A DNA stretch of 64,000 nt from an uncultured Christensenella sp. (GCA_949285605.1 CASDZI010000002.1:1-64000), one strand, 5' to 3'; shown: positions 14,818 through 23,918, numbered from the stretch's first letter. Notes: generated by a model not told the origin, from the letters alone. Numbers and translations are program-made.

Positions 14818-16359
14818 TTACCCGAATATGAAGCTGTAACTTCCTACCGCTTTCGGGTAAGCGAACCATTTATCTTCGATATGGTCGGCGTCGTCGGGGA
14901 CCATAAGATAATTGTGATTCAGATACTCCCGGTTGTCTTTGGCTAAAGCGTTGCCCCAGGTGATGTCCACCATATACCAGCGGTTATTGACCTTTACCTT
15001 ATTCCAGGCGTGCGCTCCGCCGTCCGTCGTTCCCGACACTTTCACCGAATCTATCCCCTCTATCCTCGTAAGACACAGAAAGGCCTTGCTCAGTCCGTCG
15101 CAAATGGCTACTCGCTCTTTTTCCGAGAACTTCCCGTTCGAAGTATATCCGAAAACCCCTTCCATATATAAGCATTTATAGAGGAATATCTTATCGCCGT
15201 AGCTCTCGTTGTCGGCGATTTTGTCCACGAACTCGTAGTCGTAGATCACCGTATCCACCAGATAGTCGTAGATATTGTGCACCTTGCTCGCCGCAGAATA
15301 GTTGTCGGCGTTGATTTGCGCAAGCACCCTCTTCATTTCGGTATAAAGATAATCGGCGTTACTGCCTTTGACGGGGACGGGACGGTAACCTTTTTTCATA
15401 GCGAAATAAAGTTGATCGCTGCTCGACACGGTGACCGTCTTTTCTATCTCGTCCACCGGGAAGGTCCTGTCGTGACTTCCTATCTCGTAATGCGCTCCGT
15501 TCAACGCCGTGGTGGCGTTGACGTAAATATCCTTGGAATCGGTAATGTATTGCGGATAAATCTGATAACCGAATTTGAAAATCAAATCGGCTACATCGGT
15601 ATTCGGATCGTAACTGTAGCCGTAATTATAAGCGGCGGAATCCTCGAAGGACGCCACGGCGCACATTATTTCCGCTTCGAAAGCCTTGCCTTCGGACACG
15701 TCGGACGGATACAGCGAAAGGAAGTCGTACCCCATTTTGATATCGGCGGTGACTTCGTAATAAGACTCGGCGGAAGTAGCCACTTCTTTGGCGTTCGGAC
15801 GGAAAATAAGGGCGTAGGCATAGAACTCGAACAGTTCGTAACGGTCGGCTATATAATAGTCTATATCGCTAAATCCTCCGGGTACGTTGGCGGTATAAGC
15901 GGTATATTCCTCGGCGTTCAACGCCTTGTATTCGGCGGAATATTCCGAATATTTTACGTCGGAGACGATCTTTTTGACGGAAACTGTCACGTCGTCGGCA
16001 TACGTTACGTCGGCTTTCTCCAAAAGAAAATAATTCCCGTCGAACATATCGGCGTTTTTATCGGAAGTATAAGTGACGGTAAGATCGTCTGCAGTCACCT
16101 TGACTTCGTAGCTTTTAGCGTCGTCCTCGTCCCAGAAAGCCACCATTTCGCCGTTACGGAAACCTACGGCGAGGTCGTTTGCCGAGCCGTAAACGGTATT
16201 CTCGGGCAGCTCGTCCGCCCCGAAACCTTTGACGAAATTGAACATGGCGTCGATGTTGTCGAGAATACTCCCCACAACGGTCAGACACCCGCCGGTAAAT
16301 ACGCAGAGTATCAGCACTACGGCTAAAATTACGGTTAATTTACCTCTCGGTCGGGACAC
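14818..16359 (-). CDS. Membrane-anchored transglutaminase-like (cysteine protease fold) protein
   Basis: An N-terminal basic stretch and one hydrophobic segment (LTVILAVVLILCVFTGGCL, residues about 8-26) place the rest outside the cell. Roughly 300 residues of beta-rich sequence follow. A transglutaminase-like core then occupies the C-terminal third, with Cys in VAICDGLSKAF, His in GGAHAWNKV and Asp in YMVDITWG as the likely catalytic triad. Such proteins act as surface proteases or cross-linkers in Bacillota; the substrate is unknown. An ATG at 16380 is in frame, but AAAGGAG lies five bases before the GTG at 16359, so the GTG start (513 residues) is preferred. It is convergent with trxA and follows copA on the same strand after 86 bases. 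Confidence 0.75.
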   Translation of the reverse strand: MSRPRGKLTVILAVVLILCVFTGGCLTVVGSILDNIDAMFNFVKGFGADELPENTVYGSANDLAVGFRNGEMVAFWDEDDAKSYEVKVTADDLTVTYTSDKNADMFDGNYFLLEKADVTYADDVTVSVKKIVSDVKYSEYSAEYKALNAEEYTAYTANVPGGFSDIDYYIADRYELFEFYAYALIFRPNAKEVATSAESYYEVTADIKMGYDFLSLYPSDVSEGKAFEAEIMCAVASFEDSAAYNYGYSYDPNTDVADLIFKFGYQIYPQYITDSKDIYVNATTALNGAHYEIGSHDRTFPVDEIEKTVTVSSSDQLYFAMKKGYRPVPVKGSNADYLYTEMKRVLAQINADNYSAASKVHNIYDYLVDTVIYDYEFVDKIADNESYGDKIFLYKCLYMEGVFGYTSNGKFSEKERVAICDGLSKAFLCLTRIEGIDSVKVSGTTDGGAHAWNKVKVNNRWYMVDITWGNALAKDNREYLNHNYLMVPDDADHIEDKWFAYPKAVGSYSFIFG

Positions 16360-16445
16360 GTTTTCTCCTTTGCCATACATTAATATAATACTTATATTAT
16401 ATCAATATATGTTACTTTCGTCAAACGAGCCTTAAATAATCTGAG

Positions 16446-16658
16446 TTATTTTTCCTTGATTTTGACCACTTCGTAACCTGCTTCGGTCACGGCTTTGCTC
16501 ACGGCTTCGTCCGAGAGAGCCTCCCCCCGAACGAATGCGCATTTCTTTTTCAGGTCGACTTCCGCATCCGTCACGCCTTCCACCGCACTCAACGCCTGCT
16601 TCACTCTCGCCGCACAATGAGCACAACTCATACCTTTGATCTTGATCGTCTTTTCCAT
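16446..16658 (-). CDS. copZ: Internal start producing a free CopZ-like copper chaperone (70 aa)
   Basis: Inside the copA frame AAAGGAGGAG (16670-16661) stands four to five bases before an in-frame ATG (16658). Translation from there gives a 70-residue protein, MEKTIKIKGMSCAHC onward, with the exact length and CxxC site of CopZ, the cytosolic Cu(I) chaperone. Such a strong site inside a coding frame is unlikely by chance. It suggests either that a former copA stop was lost, fusing two genes, or that the cell makes both the fused pump and the free chaperone from one message. That both forms are made is an inference. Confidence 0.6.
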   Translation of the reverse strand: MEKTIKIKGMSCAHCAARVKQALSAVEGVTDAEVDLKKKCAFVRGEALSDEAVSKAVTEAGYEVVKIKEK

Positions 16659-18866
16659 GGCTCCTCCTTTCTTTTCTTTCTTTCTTCCGTAAGCCGACAA
16701 CCTTAAAGCGTTCAAGACTACCGTCACCGAGCTTAAGCTCATACAAGCCGCCGCTATCATCGGATCCAATAATTTCCCGAATACGGGATATAACGCTCCT
16801 GCCGCAATCGGGATACCTAACACGTTATATCCGAATGCCCAAAACAGGTTTTCACGAATTGTCTTCATAGTCCGTCCGCTCAGCTTGACGGCGTTTGCCA
16901 CGTCGGAAAGACTGTTCTTTATCAGCACCACGTCGGCGCTGTCTATGGCTATATCCGTACCTGCTCCTATAGCTATCCCCACGTCGGAGGCGGTGAGCGC
17001 AGGGGCGTCGTTTATGCCGTCGCCGACCATCGCAGTAACGTATCCTGCCGCCTTGTATTCCGAAACGTACCTTTCCTTGTCCTGCGGCAAAACTCCCGCT
17101 TTATACTCGTCGGTACCTGCTTCGAGGTGAACTTTTTTTGCGGCGGAATCGTTGTCGCCGGTTATCATTACCGTCTTTATCCCCTTTCCTTTCAGCCGCT
17201 TTATCGCTTCTGCCGAGTCTTCTTTTATGCGGTCGGTGATATAGAATACCCCTATGGTCTTCCCCTTCCTCGCCACGTACACGGCGGTGAAGCCTTCCTG
17301 CTCCTCGTAGGAATTGTCTATCCCGTTTTCCGCCATAAAACGTAAATTCCCGACTAAGCAAAGTTCGCCGTCTATGGTCCCTCTTACTCCTCTTCCCGCT
17401 TCTTCGGAGAAGTTCTCTACTTTCTTAATCTCGGCGCCGTACTCTTCGGCAGCCCTCACCACCGCTTCGCTCAGAGGATGTACGCTCAGTCTTTCTAGGG
17501 CGAGAGCGGTTTCGTAAAACCCGTCCTCGTCTGCGGCGCTTATCATTTCCACAGCGGGCTTCCCTTCGGTTATTGTCCCGGTTTTGTCCAAAAGCACGCA
17601 GTTCACCTTATGCAGAAGCTCCAGACTTTCGGCGCTTTTTATGAGAATACCGCGTTCCGCCCCCTTCCCCGTGCCTACCATTATCGCAACGGGAGTGGCC
17701 AGTCCCAACGCACAGGGGCAGGAAATGACCAGTACGCTCACCGCTATCTTCAACGCAAAGGTAAACTGATACCCCGCTATCAACCAGGCGACGAAGCAAA
17801 CGAGACTTATCGCCATGACCGTCGGTACGAATATTCCGCTTATCTTGTCGGCAAGACGGCTTACGGGAGCCTTCGACGAGGATGCTTCCTCCACCAGCCT
17901 TACTATTTTATTGAGTACGGTGTCTTCCCCCACCGCTTCCACTTTGAATTTTATATATCCGCTCGTCACGAGCGTTCCGCTGACGACTTTTCCGCCTTCG
18001 CAAACCTCTACGGGTATACTTTCGCCCGTGATGCTCGATTCGTCCACAGCCGCACGTCCTTCCGCAACCTCTCCGTCCAACGGTATCCTTTCTCCGCTAC
18101 GCACAGACACCACGTCCCCTACCGCTATCTCCTTCAAGGGACGTACCGTTTCCCCTTCTTCCGTCACCACGGTCGCCGTGTCCGGCGCAAGACGCAGGAG
18201 TTTTTCTATCGCCGAAGCGGTTTTTCCTTTAGAGCGGTTTTCCAGATATTTACCGAGAGTAATCAGGGTAAGTATCATCGCAGACCCGTCGAAATAAAGA
18301 TTGCCGACGTATTCGGAAACTAACGAGTCGTTTCCCTTTACCGTCCCGTAAATCATCATGGCGTAAGCGAACAGCCCGTACAGAAACGACGCTCCGCTGC
18401 CCGTGGCGATAAGCGTGCTCATATTCGGCGCACCCTTGAAAAGCGCCTTGAAGCCCGATAGGAAATAATCCTTATTTACGATAAGCACGGGCAGAGCAAG
18501 GCAAATCTGTATCCCTGCGTAAAGCAAAGGAATATCGGTAAGAAAATCGAGCGGCAACCCGACCATGGGACCCATCGCTATGATGAAAAGCGGAACCAGA
18601 AAACCTATGCTCCACTTTAATCTCGTAAGAAATCCGTCCTTTTCCTGTTTTACCGCAAAATCATCCCCGTCGGCGACTTTCGCCCCGTACCCTGCCTTCT
18701 GTACCGCACAAATCACCGTCTCGTCGGATATATCCCCGTCCAGAACCAAAGAACGGGTAAGAAGATTGACTTCCGCCTTTTTGACGCCTTTTAACTTCCT
18801 GACTTCCTTCTCCACTCTCGCCGAACAGGCGGAGCAGGTCATTCCGGTAATTTCATACTTTTTCAT
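16446..18866 (-). CDS. copA: Copper-exporting P-type ATPase with a C-terminal CopZ domain
   Basis: CopA pumps Cu(I) out of the cell using ATP. The 806-residue protein has an N-terminal metal-binding domain (GMTCSAC, residues 8-14), eight predicted membrane segments, the copper-type CPC motif (383-385), the phosphorylation site DKTGT (Asp427), a SVHP motif and GDGINDAPAL. After the last membrane segments it continues without a stop, through a basic linker (YGRKKEKKGGA), into a complete second metal-binding domain (GMSCAHC, Cys748 and Cys751). A strong internal ribosome site and ATG mark the start of that domain. CopA and CopZ are usually separate genes. No ribosome site precedes the first ATG; a promoter ends six bases upstream of it. 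Confidence 0.93.
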   Translation of the reverse strand: MKKYEITGMTCSACSARVEKEVRKLKGVKKAEVNLLTRSLVLDGDISDETVICAVQKAGYGAKVADGDDFAVKQEKDGFLTRLKWSIGFLVPLFIIAMGPMVGLPLDFLTDIPLLYAGIQICLALPVLIVNKDYFLSGFKALFKGAPNMSTLIATGSGASFLYGLFAYAMMIYGTVKGNDSLVSEYVGNLYFDGSAMILTLITLGKYLENRSKGKTASAIEKLLRLAPDTATVVTEEGETVRPLKEIAVGDVVSVRSGERIPLDGEVAEGRAAVDESSITGESIPVEVCEGGKVVSGTLVTSGYIKFKVEAVGEDTVLNKIVRLVEEASSSKAPVSRLADKISGIFVPTVMAISLVCFVAWLIAGYQFTFALKIAVSVLVISCPCALGLATPVAIMVGTGKGAERGILIKSAESLELLHKVNCVLLDKTGTITEGKPAVEMISAADEDGFYETALALERLSVHPLSEAVVRAAEEYGAEIKKVENFSEEAGRGVRGTIDGELCLVGNLRFMAENGIDNSYEEQEGFTAVYVARKGKTIGVFYITDRIKEDSAEAIKRLKGKGIKTVMITGDNDSAAKKVHLEAGTDEYKAGVLPQDKERYVSEYKAAGYVTAMVGDGINDAPALTASDVGIAIGAGTDIAIDSADVVLIKNSLSDVANAVKLSGRTMKTIRENLFWAFGYNVLGIPIAAGALYPVFGKLLDPMIAAACMSLSSVTVVLNALRLSAYGRKKEKKGGAMEKTIKIKGMSCAHCAARVKQALSAVEGVTDAEVDLKKKCAFVRGEALSDEAVSKAVTEAGYEVVKIKEK

Positions 18867-18872
18867 ACCGCT

Positions 18873-18901
18873 ATTATACCATTATCGGAAGGGAAAAACA
18901 A
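18873..18901 (-). promoter_or_regulatory. copA promoter placing the transcript start at the start codon
   Basis: On the minus strand TTGTTT (18901-18896) and a perfect TATAAT (18878-18873) are 17 bases apart. Only six bases separate the -10 box from the copA ATG (18866), so the message would be leaderless, in keeping with the missing ribosome site. An inverted repeat AGTATTT (18901-18907) / AAATACT (18914-18920) touches the -35 box and may be an operator. It does not resemble the CopY box. Confidence 0.65.
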
Positions 18902-18946
18902 GTATTTTGAATTAAATACTTAATTAAATATTTTTAGTTATACATT

Positions 18947-18976
18947 AAAAAAGGACGGAAAAATCCGTCCTTTTTT
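18947..18976 (-). terminator. Terminator of the galE operon
   Basis: Stem GGACGGA / TCCGTCC (18953-18959 and 18964-18970) with a four-base loop is flanked by an A-run and a T-run on both sides, so it can act in either direction. It lies 25 bases after the galE stop on the minus strand. Confidence 0.8.
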
Positions 18977-19001
18977 CTGTCGTTTTCTTAATAAAACGGT
19001 A

Positions 19002-20015
19002 TTATTCGCCGTAGCCGTCGGGGTTGGCGGACTGCCATCTCCAGCTGTCTCGGCACATATCGAGCAAGTCTTTCTGCGCGACGAAACCTAATTTCTCTTT
19101 AGCCTTACTTCCGTCGGCGTAGCAGGCGGCGACGTCTCCGGGACGTCTGGGGACTATTTCGTAAGGAATTTTCCTTCCGCTGGCTTCTTCGAAGGCTTTG
19201 ACCATATCGAGGACGGAATATCCTTTGCCCGTGCCGATATTGAAAATTTCCACGCCGTATTCTTCGATGTGTTCCAGCGCTTTGATATGGGCGTCGGCGA
19301 GATCCACCACATGGATATAATCCCTCACCCCCGTGCCGTCGGGAGTGGGATAGTCGTTTCCGAACACTCTCAAGGACTTGAGCTTGCCTACCGCCACCTG
19401 GGTGATAAAGGGCATAAGGTTATTGGGGATACCTCTGGGGTTTTCCCCTATCGTACCGCTTTCGTGGGCACCTACGGGGTTGAAATAGCGTAAAAGTATG
19501 ATATGCCAGTCCTTATCGGCGGCATAGACGTCGGAAAAGATCCTTTCCCCCATAAGTTTGGTGGCGCCGTAAGGGTTGGTCACTTCGCCTGTCGGCATAT
19601 CCTCCACCAGGGGCAACGCTTTCGGCGTGCCGTAAACCGTAGCCGAAGAGGAAAACACCAGTCTCTTGCAGTTGTGTTTTGCCATGACTTCCGCTAAGGC
19701 GAGGTTCGCCATAAGATTGTTTTCGTAATAAAGTACAGGGAGAGCGCAGCTTTCCCCCACCGCTTTCAGCCCTGCGAAATGTATAACGGCATAAATATCG
19801 TTTTCGGTAAAAATCCTGTCCAACATCTCCTTATCCCGACAGTCTCCTTCATAGAAGGTTATTTTTTTACCGGTGAGTTTTTCCACTCTTTTTATACTTT
19901 CGGCGGAACTGTTCACCAAATTGTCCAACGCCACCACCTCATACCCCCTTTCCAGCAGCAAGACGTTGGTGTGGCTCGCTATATAACCGGCTCCCCCGGT
20001 GACGAGTATTTTCAT
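19002..20015 (-). CDS. galE: UDP-glucose 4-epimerase
   Basis: GalE interconverts UDP-glucose and UDP-galactose (some also act on the N-acetyl forms) using tightly bound NAD. The 337-residue protein has the Rossmann motif GGAGYIAS at the N-terminus, a Ser-Ser-x-Thr-Val-Tyr stretch (FSSSATVYG), the catalytic Tyr-x3-Lys in NPYGATK, and the RYFNPVGAH and PRRPGD motifs of true GalE. It starts 13 bases after the CBM9-like gene, with TAAGGAGG upstream, as the last gene of a seven-gene unit that otherwise handles amino sugars, so the UDP-GlcNAc/UDP-GalNAc activity is worth considering. Confidence 0.93.
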   Translation of the reverse strand: MKILVTGGAGYIASHTNVLLLERGYEVVALDNLVNSSAESIKRVEKLTGKKITFYEGDCRDKEMLDRIFTENDIYAVIHFAGLKAVGESCALPVLYYENNLMANLALAEVMAKHNCKRLVFSSSATVYGTPKALPLVEDMPTGEVTNPYGATKLMGERIFSDVYAADKDWHIILLRYFNPVGAHESGTIGENPRGIPNNLMPFITQVAVGKLKSLRVFGNDYPTPDGTGVRDYIHVVDLADAHIKALEHIEEYGVEIFNIGTGKGYSVLDMVKAFEEASGRKIPYEIVPRRPGDVAACYADGSKAKEKLGFVAQKDLLDMCRDSWRWQSANPDGYGE

Positions 20016-20028
20016 AGAGAACTCCTCC

Positions 20029-20601
20029 TTAATTGAATTTCATTTGCAAAAAAGCGTCCGTTACGTGAAAGGTGTCGCTTAAAGGCGGATTGAGAGAATA
20101 CAGATTGAGGTACCCTTTTTCGTCGAAATCCTGCCTGTGGGCGTTGAAGAAAGCGTTATCCGCGTCCCACCCTCGTTCCGTCAGCTTTTCTATAGGTATA
20201 ATTATATCACACGTCCAACCCGTTTGGTTAACGCTTATTGCGCTTTTTATAAAATTTTCTCCGAAAAGTTTTATCGAAATATCTCCTTTCCCGTCGGAAT
20301 TTGTAATCAGGGCAAGGTATAAAGCGTTATTTTGATTGACTTCCACTTCGAGATATTTGTTTTTTTCCCCTAACGTAAGCATAAGTTCGACTATATCCCC
20401 TTCGTATAAGGGGGCGTTAAATTCATTATGCTCGGGACGGAAAAAGTCCTCCCTGCAATCGAAGCGGAAATAGAGATTCTCTTCGTCGTAGGAGACGTAA
20501 AATCTGGTTCGGGTCGACTTTTCTCCGCTGCGGCTGTCCGAAAGAAAGTTCTTGACGAAGGTTTTGCCTACGGGAAAGGTTTTATCCTGCAAAAAATCCA
20601 T
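20029..20601 (-). CDS. CBM9-like beta-sandwich protein, apparently cytoplasmic (190 aa)
   Basis: The sequence pattern (FYVSYDEENLYFRFDCRE, then EGDIVELMLT, then YLEVEVNQNNALYLAL) resembles family 9 carbohydrate-binding and related DOMON-type domains. It has neither a signal peptide nor an attached enzyme. Its first 20 bases overlap the end of the kinase gene in another frame, and galE follows after 13 bases, so it is firmly inside the sugar operon. A cytosolic sugar-binding or catalytic-accessory role is conceivable; none is established. The family call rests on pattern resemblance only. Confidence 0.55.
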   Translation of the reverse strand: MDFLQDKTFPVGKTFVKNFLSDSRSGEKSTRTRFYVSYDEENLYFRFDCREDFFRPEHNEFNAPLYEGDIVELMLTLGEKNKYLEVEVNQNNALYLALITNSDGKGDISIKLFGENFIKSAISVNQTGWTCDIIIPIEKLTERGWDADNAFFNAHRQDFDEKGYLNLYSLNPPLSDTFHVTDAFLQMKFN

Positions 20602-21640
20602 TTATTATCTTCTCCGTTTGTTTTTTCTTGCGTTCCATATCCTTAAGTAACGCCATCTGCGCCGCCGCTCTCACCAGATTGTGTTCCGGATATGACACCG
20701 GGAAATACACGTCCCCTTCCAGATAATCTGTCAAAAACCGCAATCCGCATTCGAAAGTCATCACCGTCGGACTCAAAGAAAGCAATTCTCTTTCCGACGG
20801 AGTTACCGAATCTTTCGTTTCGGACAGGAACCCTTGACAGAACGCCTCGAAATACGGTAAGGAAAATTCTATCTTTTCCAAATCTTTTTCGTCCTCCGCC
20901 GCCGTGGTGCCGCCCGAACGCACTGCGTCCCCGAAGTCGTAAAGTAAACTTCCTTTCATCACGGTGTCGAGATCGATCACGCAGACGGGTTCGTCGGTTT
21001 TTTCGTCGAGGACGAGGTTGTTTATCTTGGTGTCGTTATGGGTCACTCTTTCGGGGATACGCCCTTCGGAAAGAGGTCTGCATATCGAGGGAGCGAGGAA
21101 GAAAAATTCCGAATACTCTTTACAAAGGTCGGCGGCTTTCTCCTTTCTGTCTGAACAGTTTCCGTAAACCGACAAAAATCTTTTCAGCCTTGCCGAAGTG
21201 TCGTGGAAATTCTCTATCACCGTAAAAAGCTCTTCGGAAAAATCGTTAAGATCGGCCTGAAACCGTCCGAAACCTTTTCCCACGAGGTACATATCGTGCG
21301 CACAGGTCGCTTTTTCGCACACCTTCCCGTCGCAGAATGTCATCAGTCGGTAAAAGCCTCCATTATTATCCTTATAAAAATATTTCCCGTCCCGGGTCGG
21401 GACGGGGGATACGGTAAACCGTTTTTCGGCAATGTGACGGGTGACTTTGACGACGTTGGACATCATTTTTTCCACGTCGGGAAAAACCTTATCGTTTATT
21501 TTCTGTAAGGTATAACGGGCTTTGTCGGTGGTAAGAAGAAAAGTCTTGTTGATATGACCGTTGCCCATCGGAACGCAGGAAAGGACGCTCCCTTCGGTGC
21601 GGAACGCTGCCGCTATCTCCGCCGAAAGACGCTCGGACAT
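20582..21640 (-). CDS. Aminoglycoside-phosphotransferase-fold sugar kinase (N-acetylhexosamine 1-kinase-like)
   Basis: The 352-residue protein has the kinase-like fold of APH/choline kinases: GNGHINKTFLL as the nucleotide loop, catalytic THNDTKINNLVLD and metal-binding IDLDTVMKG (the DFG-equivalent Asp), then YDFGDAVRSG. This pattern is close to NahK, which phosphorylates GlcNAc or GalNAc at C1. Its neighbours, a phosphoglucosamine mutase, a GlmU acetyltransferase half and galE, favour that role: salvage of N-acetylhexosamines to sugar 1-phosphates. A homoserine/choline-type kinase is the alternative. Its ATG shares one base with the previous stop (TAATG). Confidence 0.7.
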   Translation of the reverse strand: MSERLSAEIAAAFRTEGSVLSCVPMGNGHINKTFLLTTDKARYTLQKINDKVFPDVEKMMSNVVKVTRHIAEKRFTVSPVPTRDGKYFYKDNNGGFYRLMTFCDGKVCEKATCAHDMYLVGKGFGRFQADLNDFSEELFTVIENFHDTSARLKRFLSVYGNCSDRKEKAADLCKEYSEFFFLAPSICRPLSEGRIPERVTHNDTKINNLVLDEKTDEPVCVIDLDTVMKGSLLYDFGDAVRSGGTTAAEDEKDLEKIEFSLPYFEAFCQGFLSETKDSVTPSERELLSLSPTVMTFECGLRFLTDYLEGDVYFPVSYPEHNLVRAAAQMALLKDMERKKKQTEKIINGFFAG

Positions 21641-22632
21641 TATTTCCTCTCCCAGTTTTCCTTGAATACCTGACGGGAACGGGCTATACAGAAGTTTCCT
21701 TCGGGTATGTCCTTGGTTATGGTGCTGCCTGCGGCGATAAACGCCCCGTTATGCACGGTTACGGGCGCTACAAGGTTGGTGTTGGCGCCGATAAAGACGT
21801 TGCTGCCCACCACGCAGCGCTGTTTGGAAACTCCGTTGTAGTTGGCGAACACCGATCCGCACCCGATATTGGTGTTTTCGCCCACGTCGCTGTCGCCCAC
21901 GTAAGCAAGATGCGCCATTTTCACGCCGTCGGAAATATTACTGTTCTTGACTTCCACGAAGTCCCCCACCCGGCAGTAGGCGCCGATGTTGGCTCCTTTA
22001 CGCAGACAGGCGAAGGGCCCCACCGTGGTATTGTTGCCTATTTTGGCTTCTATGGCGTAACTGGAACGGATATCCACGTTCTCCCCGACTTCGGTGTCGA
22101 TAAGTTCCGTCCCCGAGAAAACAACGGCGTTTTTTCCGATACGGGTCTTTCCGCTCAACGTCACCATAGGATGAATAATCGCCCCCTCTCCTATCTCCAC
22201 GTCCAAATCGATATAGGTGGTGGCAGGGTCGTATATCACCACGTTTCTGTCCGCAAATTTCTCTAAAACGTACTCTTTCAAACGACCGCTGACAAAACTT
22301 ACGTCGGCAAGACTCTTAAGCTGAAATGCGTATCGGTGGTCGCATTTTTTGAAACTTCCCTCAAAACCCGCCTTGGTAATGAATCCGTCTCCCAGATTGT
22401 ACGATACCTTCAACGCTTCGCACTCTGCGGCAAGCTGGGCGAGAAATTTTTCGTTCAATAACGGGGTGTCGTTGTATATAACGCAATAGTACCCCTCAGC
22501 AGGCGCCACGGCGTCTTCGATTTTCTCGATTTCGGTAACGTCTTTCAGAAAATAGTCCTGTACGCCCTTAAGCGTTCTGCCCGCTACGGTCAGATGCGGA
22601 AAACGCTCTTCTTTTATTCTGTATATTTTCAT
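21640..22632 (-). CDS. GlmU-like acetyltransferase without the uridylyltransferase domain
   Basis: The C-terminal 190 residues are a left-handed parallel beta-helix of hexapeptide repeats closely following the acetyltransferase half of GlmU: GPFACLRKGANIG, then KMAHLAYVGDSDVGENTNIGCG with the catalytic His, NYNGVSKQ, and VFIGANTNLVAPV. Instead of the 230-residue GlmU pyrophosphorylase domain there are about 130 unrelated residues with no Rossmann glycine-rich loop. It should acetylate glucosamine 1-phosphate but cannot make UDP-GlcNAc, so the uridylyl step must be encoded elsewhere. The start ATG (22632) follows GAGGAGAG and overlaps the glmM stop as ATGA; a longer frame upstream only shadows glmM. 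Confidence 0.8.
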   Translation of the reverse strand: MKIYRIKEERFPHLTVAGRTLKGVQDYFLKDVTEIEKIEDAVAPAEGYYCVIYNDTPLLNEKFLAQLAAECEALKVSYNLGDGFITKAGFEGSFKKCDHRYAFQLKSLADVSFVSGRLKEYVLEKFADRNVVIYDPATTYIDLDVEIGEGAIIHPMVTLSGKTRIGKNAVVFSGTELIDTEVGENVDIRSSYAIEAKIGNNTTVGPFACLRKGANIGAYCRVGDFVEVKNSNISDGVKMAHLAYVGDSDVGENTNIGCGSVFANYNGVSKQRCVVGSNVFIGANTNLVAPVTVHNGAFIAAGSTITKDIPEGNFCIARSRQVFKENWERK

Positions 22633-23918
22633 AATACTCTCTCCTCTATATATTTTTTGATTTCCGAAGCGAACGCAACGGCTTTCTCCGTCTGTTCGGC
22701 TTCCACGAGAATTCTGATTTTCGGTTCGGTCCCGCTGGGACGCACCACTATGCGGTATTCCGAAGGAACGGAGGAAAGAAAAGCCCTTATCTCCTCGCTT
22801 GCGTTGAATTTCGCCACCGCCTCCTTGTCGCAGATTATACAGTCGCTGACCGACGGACACTCGACGATGTCGTCTGCCTCGGAGACCCGTTTCTTCATAT
22901 TCAGGCAAGCCGTCAGAAGAGAGGCAAGGATCCCGTCGCCGGTCTTCAGATAATCGGAAAAAATCATATGTCCGCTCTCTTCGCCGCCCACGTTATAACC
23001 TTTCTTTATCATTTCCCTATACACGCACTTGTCGCCGACAGCGGTGCGTACGAGATTTATGCCCGCCGCCTTACAGGCTTTTTCGGTACCCAAATTACTC
23101 ATTACGGTACCCACCATAGTGTTTTCGACCAATTCGCCCCTCGTCATCATATCTTTGCAATGGACGTACATAAGGTGGTCTCCGTTAAAAATTTTGCCGT
23201 CCTGTACGCACATTACTCTGTCGCCGTCGCCGTCGTAAGTAAAGGCTATGTCGTAGTCGGCATCACGGCATTTTTCCAGTAAAAATTTCGGCACGGTGGC
23301 GCCGCAACCGCAGTTGATGTGCACGCCGTCGGTCTCGGTATTGAAGGCGACCGCTTCCGCTCCCGCCCTCGAAAAAAGCTCCTTCGCTATTTCGCTAGTG
23401 GCGCCGTTAGCGGTGTCGAGGAGGATTTTTTGTCCTTTAAGATCGGGTTTTATTCTGTCGAGAAGATATTTTATGTAATGCTCTTTTCCGTCGATTTCGC
23501 TTACCGGTGCCTTAAGGTAACGCAGAAGCATTATCCCTCTTTCGATAGAGTCTTCCACCGCCTGTTCCGTTTCTTTTGACACCTTGCTTCCGTCGGAAGC
23601 GAAAAGTTTTATTCCGTTGTATTCGGGCGGATTGTGACTTGCCGAAAGCATAATGCCGTAGTCGCAACGGTAAAGAGCCGTCAGAAAAGCAAGACACGGC
23701 GTGGGGATCATGCCGGCAAGCAGCACTTCCACACCGTTTTCGCTCAATACTTTGGTAAGCGTCTTTTCTATTCTTTTTCCGCTGACTCTGGGATCCCGTC
23801 CGATGACCACCTTGCGGCAGTCGGGAAGATAGGCTATCCCCAAAGCTATTTTTCTCAGATATTCTTCGGTAAATTCCTCCGCTTTACAGCGGATCCCGTC
23901 GGTTCCGAAATGCTTCAT
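22629..23918 (-). CDS. glmM: Phosphoglucosamine mutase
   Basis: GlmM converts glucosamine 6-phosphate to glucosamine 1-phosphate on the way to peptidoglycan precursors. The 429-residue protein has the phosphoserine loop MLSASHNPPEYNGIKLF, the metal site TYDGDGDRV, the sugar loop GGEESGH and the phosphate-binding RPSGTEPKIR. The order matches GlmM rather than phosphomannomutase. TAGGAGAGGGT precedes the ATG. It feeds directly into the GlmU-like acetyltransferase gene, which it overlaps by four bases. Confidence 0.92.
   Translation of the reverse strand: MKHFGTDGIRCKAEEFTEEYLRKIALGIAYLPDCRKVVIGRDPRVSGKRIEKTLTKVLSENGVEVLLAGMIPTPCLAFLTALYRCDYGIMLSASHNPPEYNGIKLFASDGSKVSKETEQAVEDSIERGIMLLRYLKAPVSEIDGKEHYIKYLLDRIKPDLKGQKILLDTANGATSEIAKELFSRAGAEAVAFNTETDGVHINCGCGATVPKFLLEKCRDADYDIAFTYDGDGDRVMCVQDGKIFNGDHLMYVHCKDMMTRGELVENTMVGTVMSNLGTEKACKAAGINLVRTAVGDKCVYREMIKKGYNVGGEESGHMIFSDYLKTGDGILASLLTACLNMKKRVSEADDIVECPSVSDCIICDKEAVAKFNASEEIRAFLSSVPSEYRIVVRPSGTEPKIRILVEAEQTEKAVAFASEIKKYIEERVL

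Noticed and set aside
16446..16700. A frameshift between copA and copZ
   Set aside because: Both domains lie in one continuous frame with no stop between them, so this is a fusion with an internal start, not a frameshift.
21640..22908. A longer GlmU-like protein starting at 22908
   Set aside because: The first 92 codons lie in another frame of glmM and read as low-complexity Arg/Gly sequence; the ATG at 22632 with GAGGAGAG is the real start.
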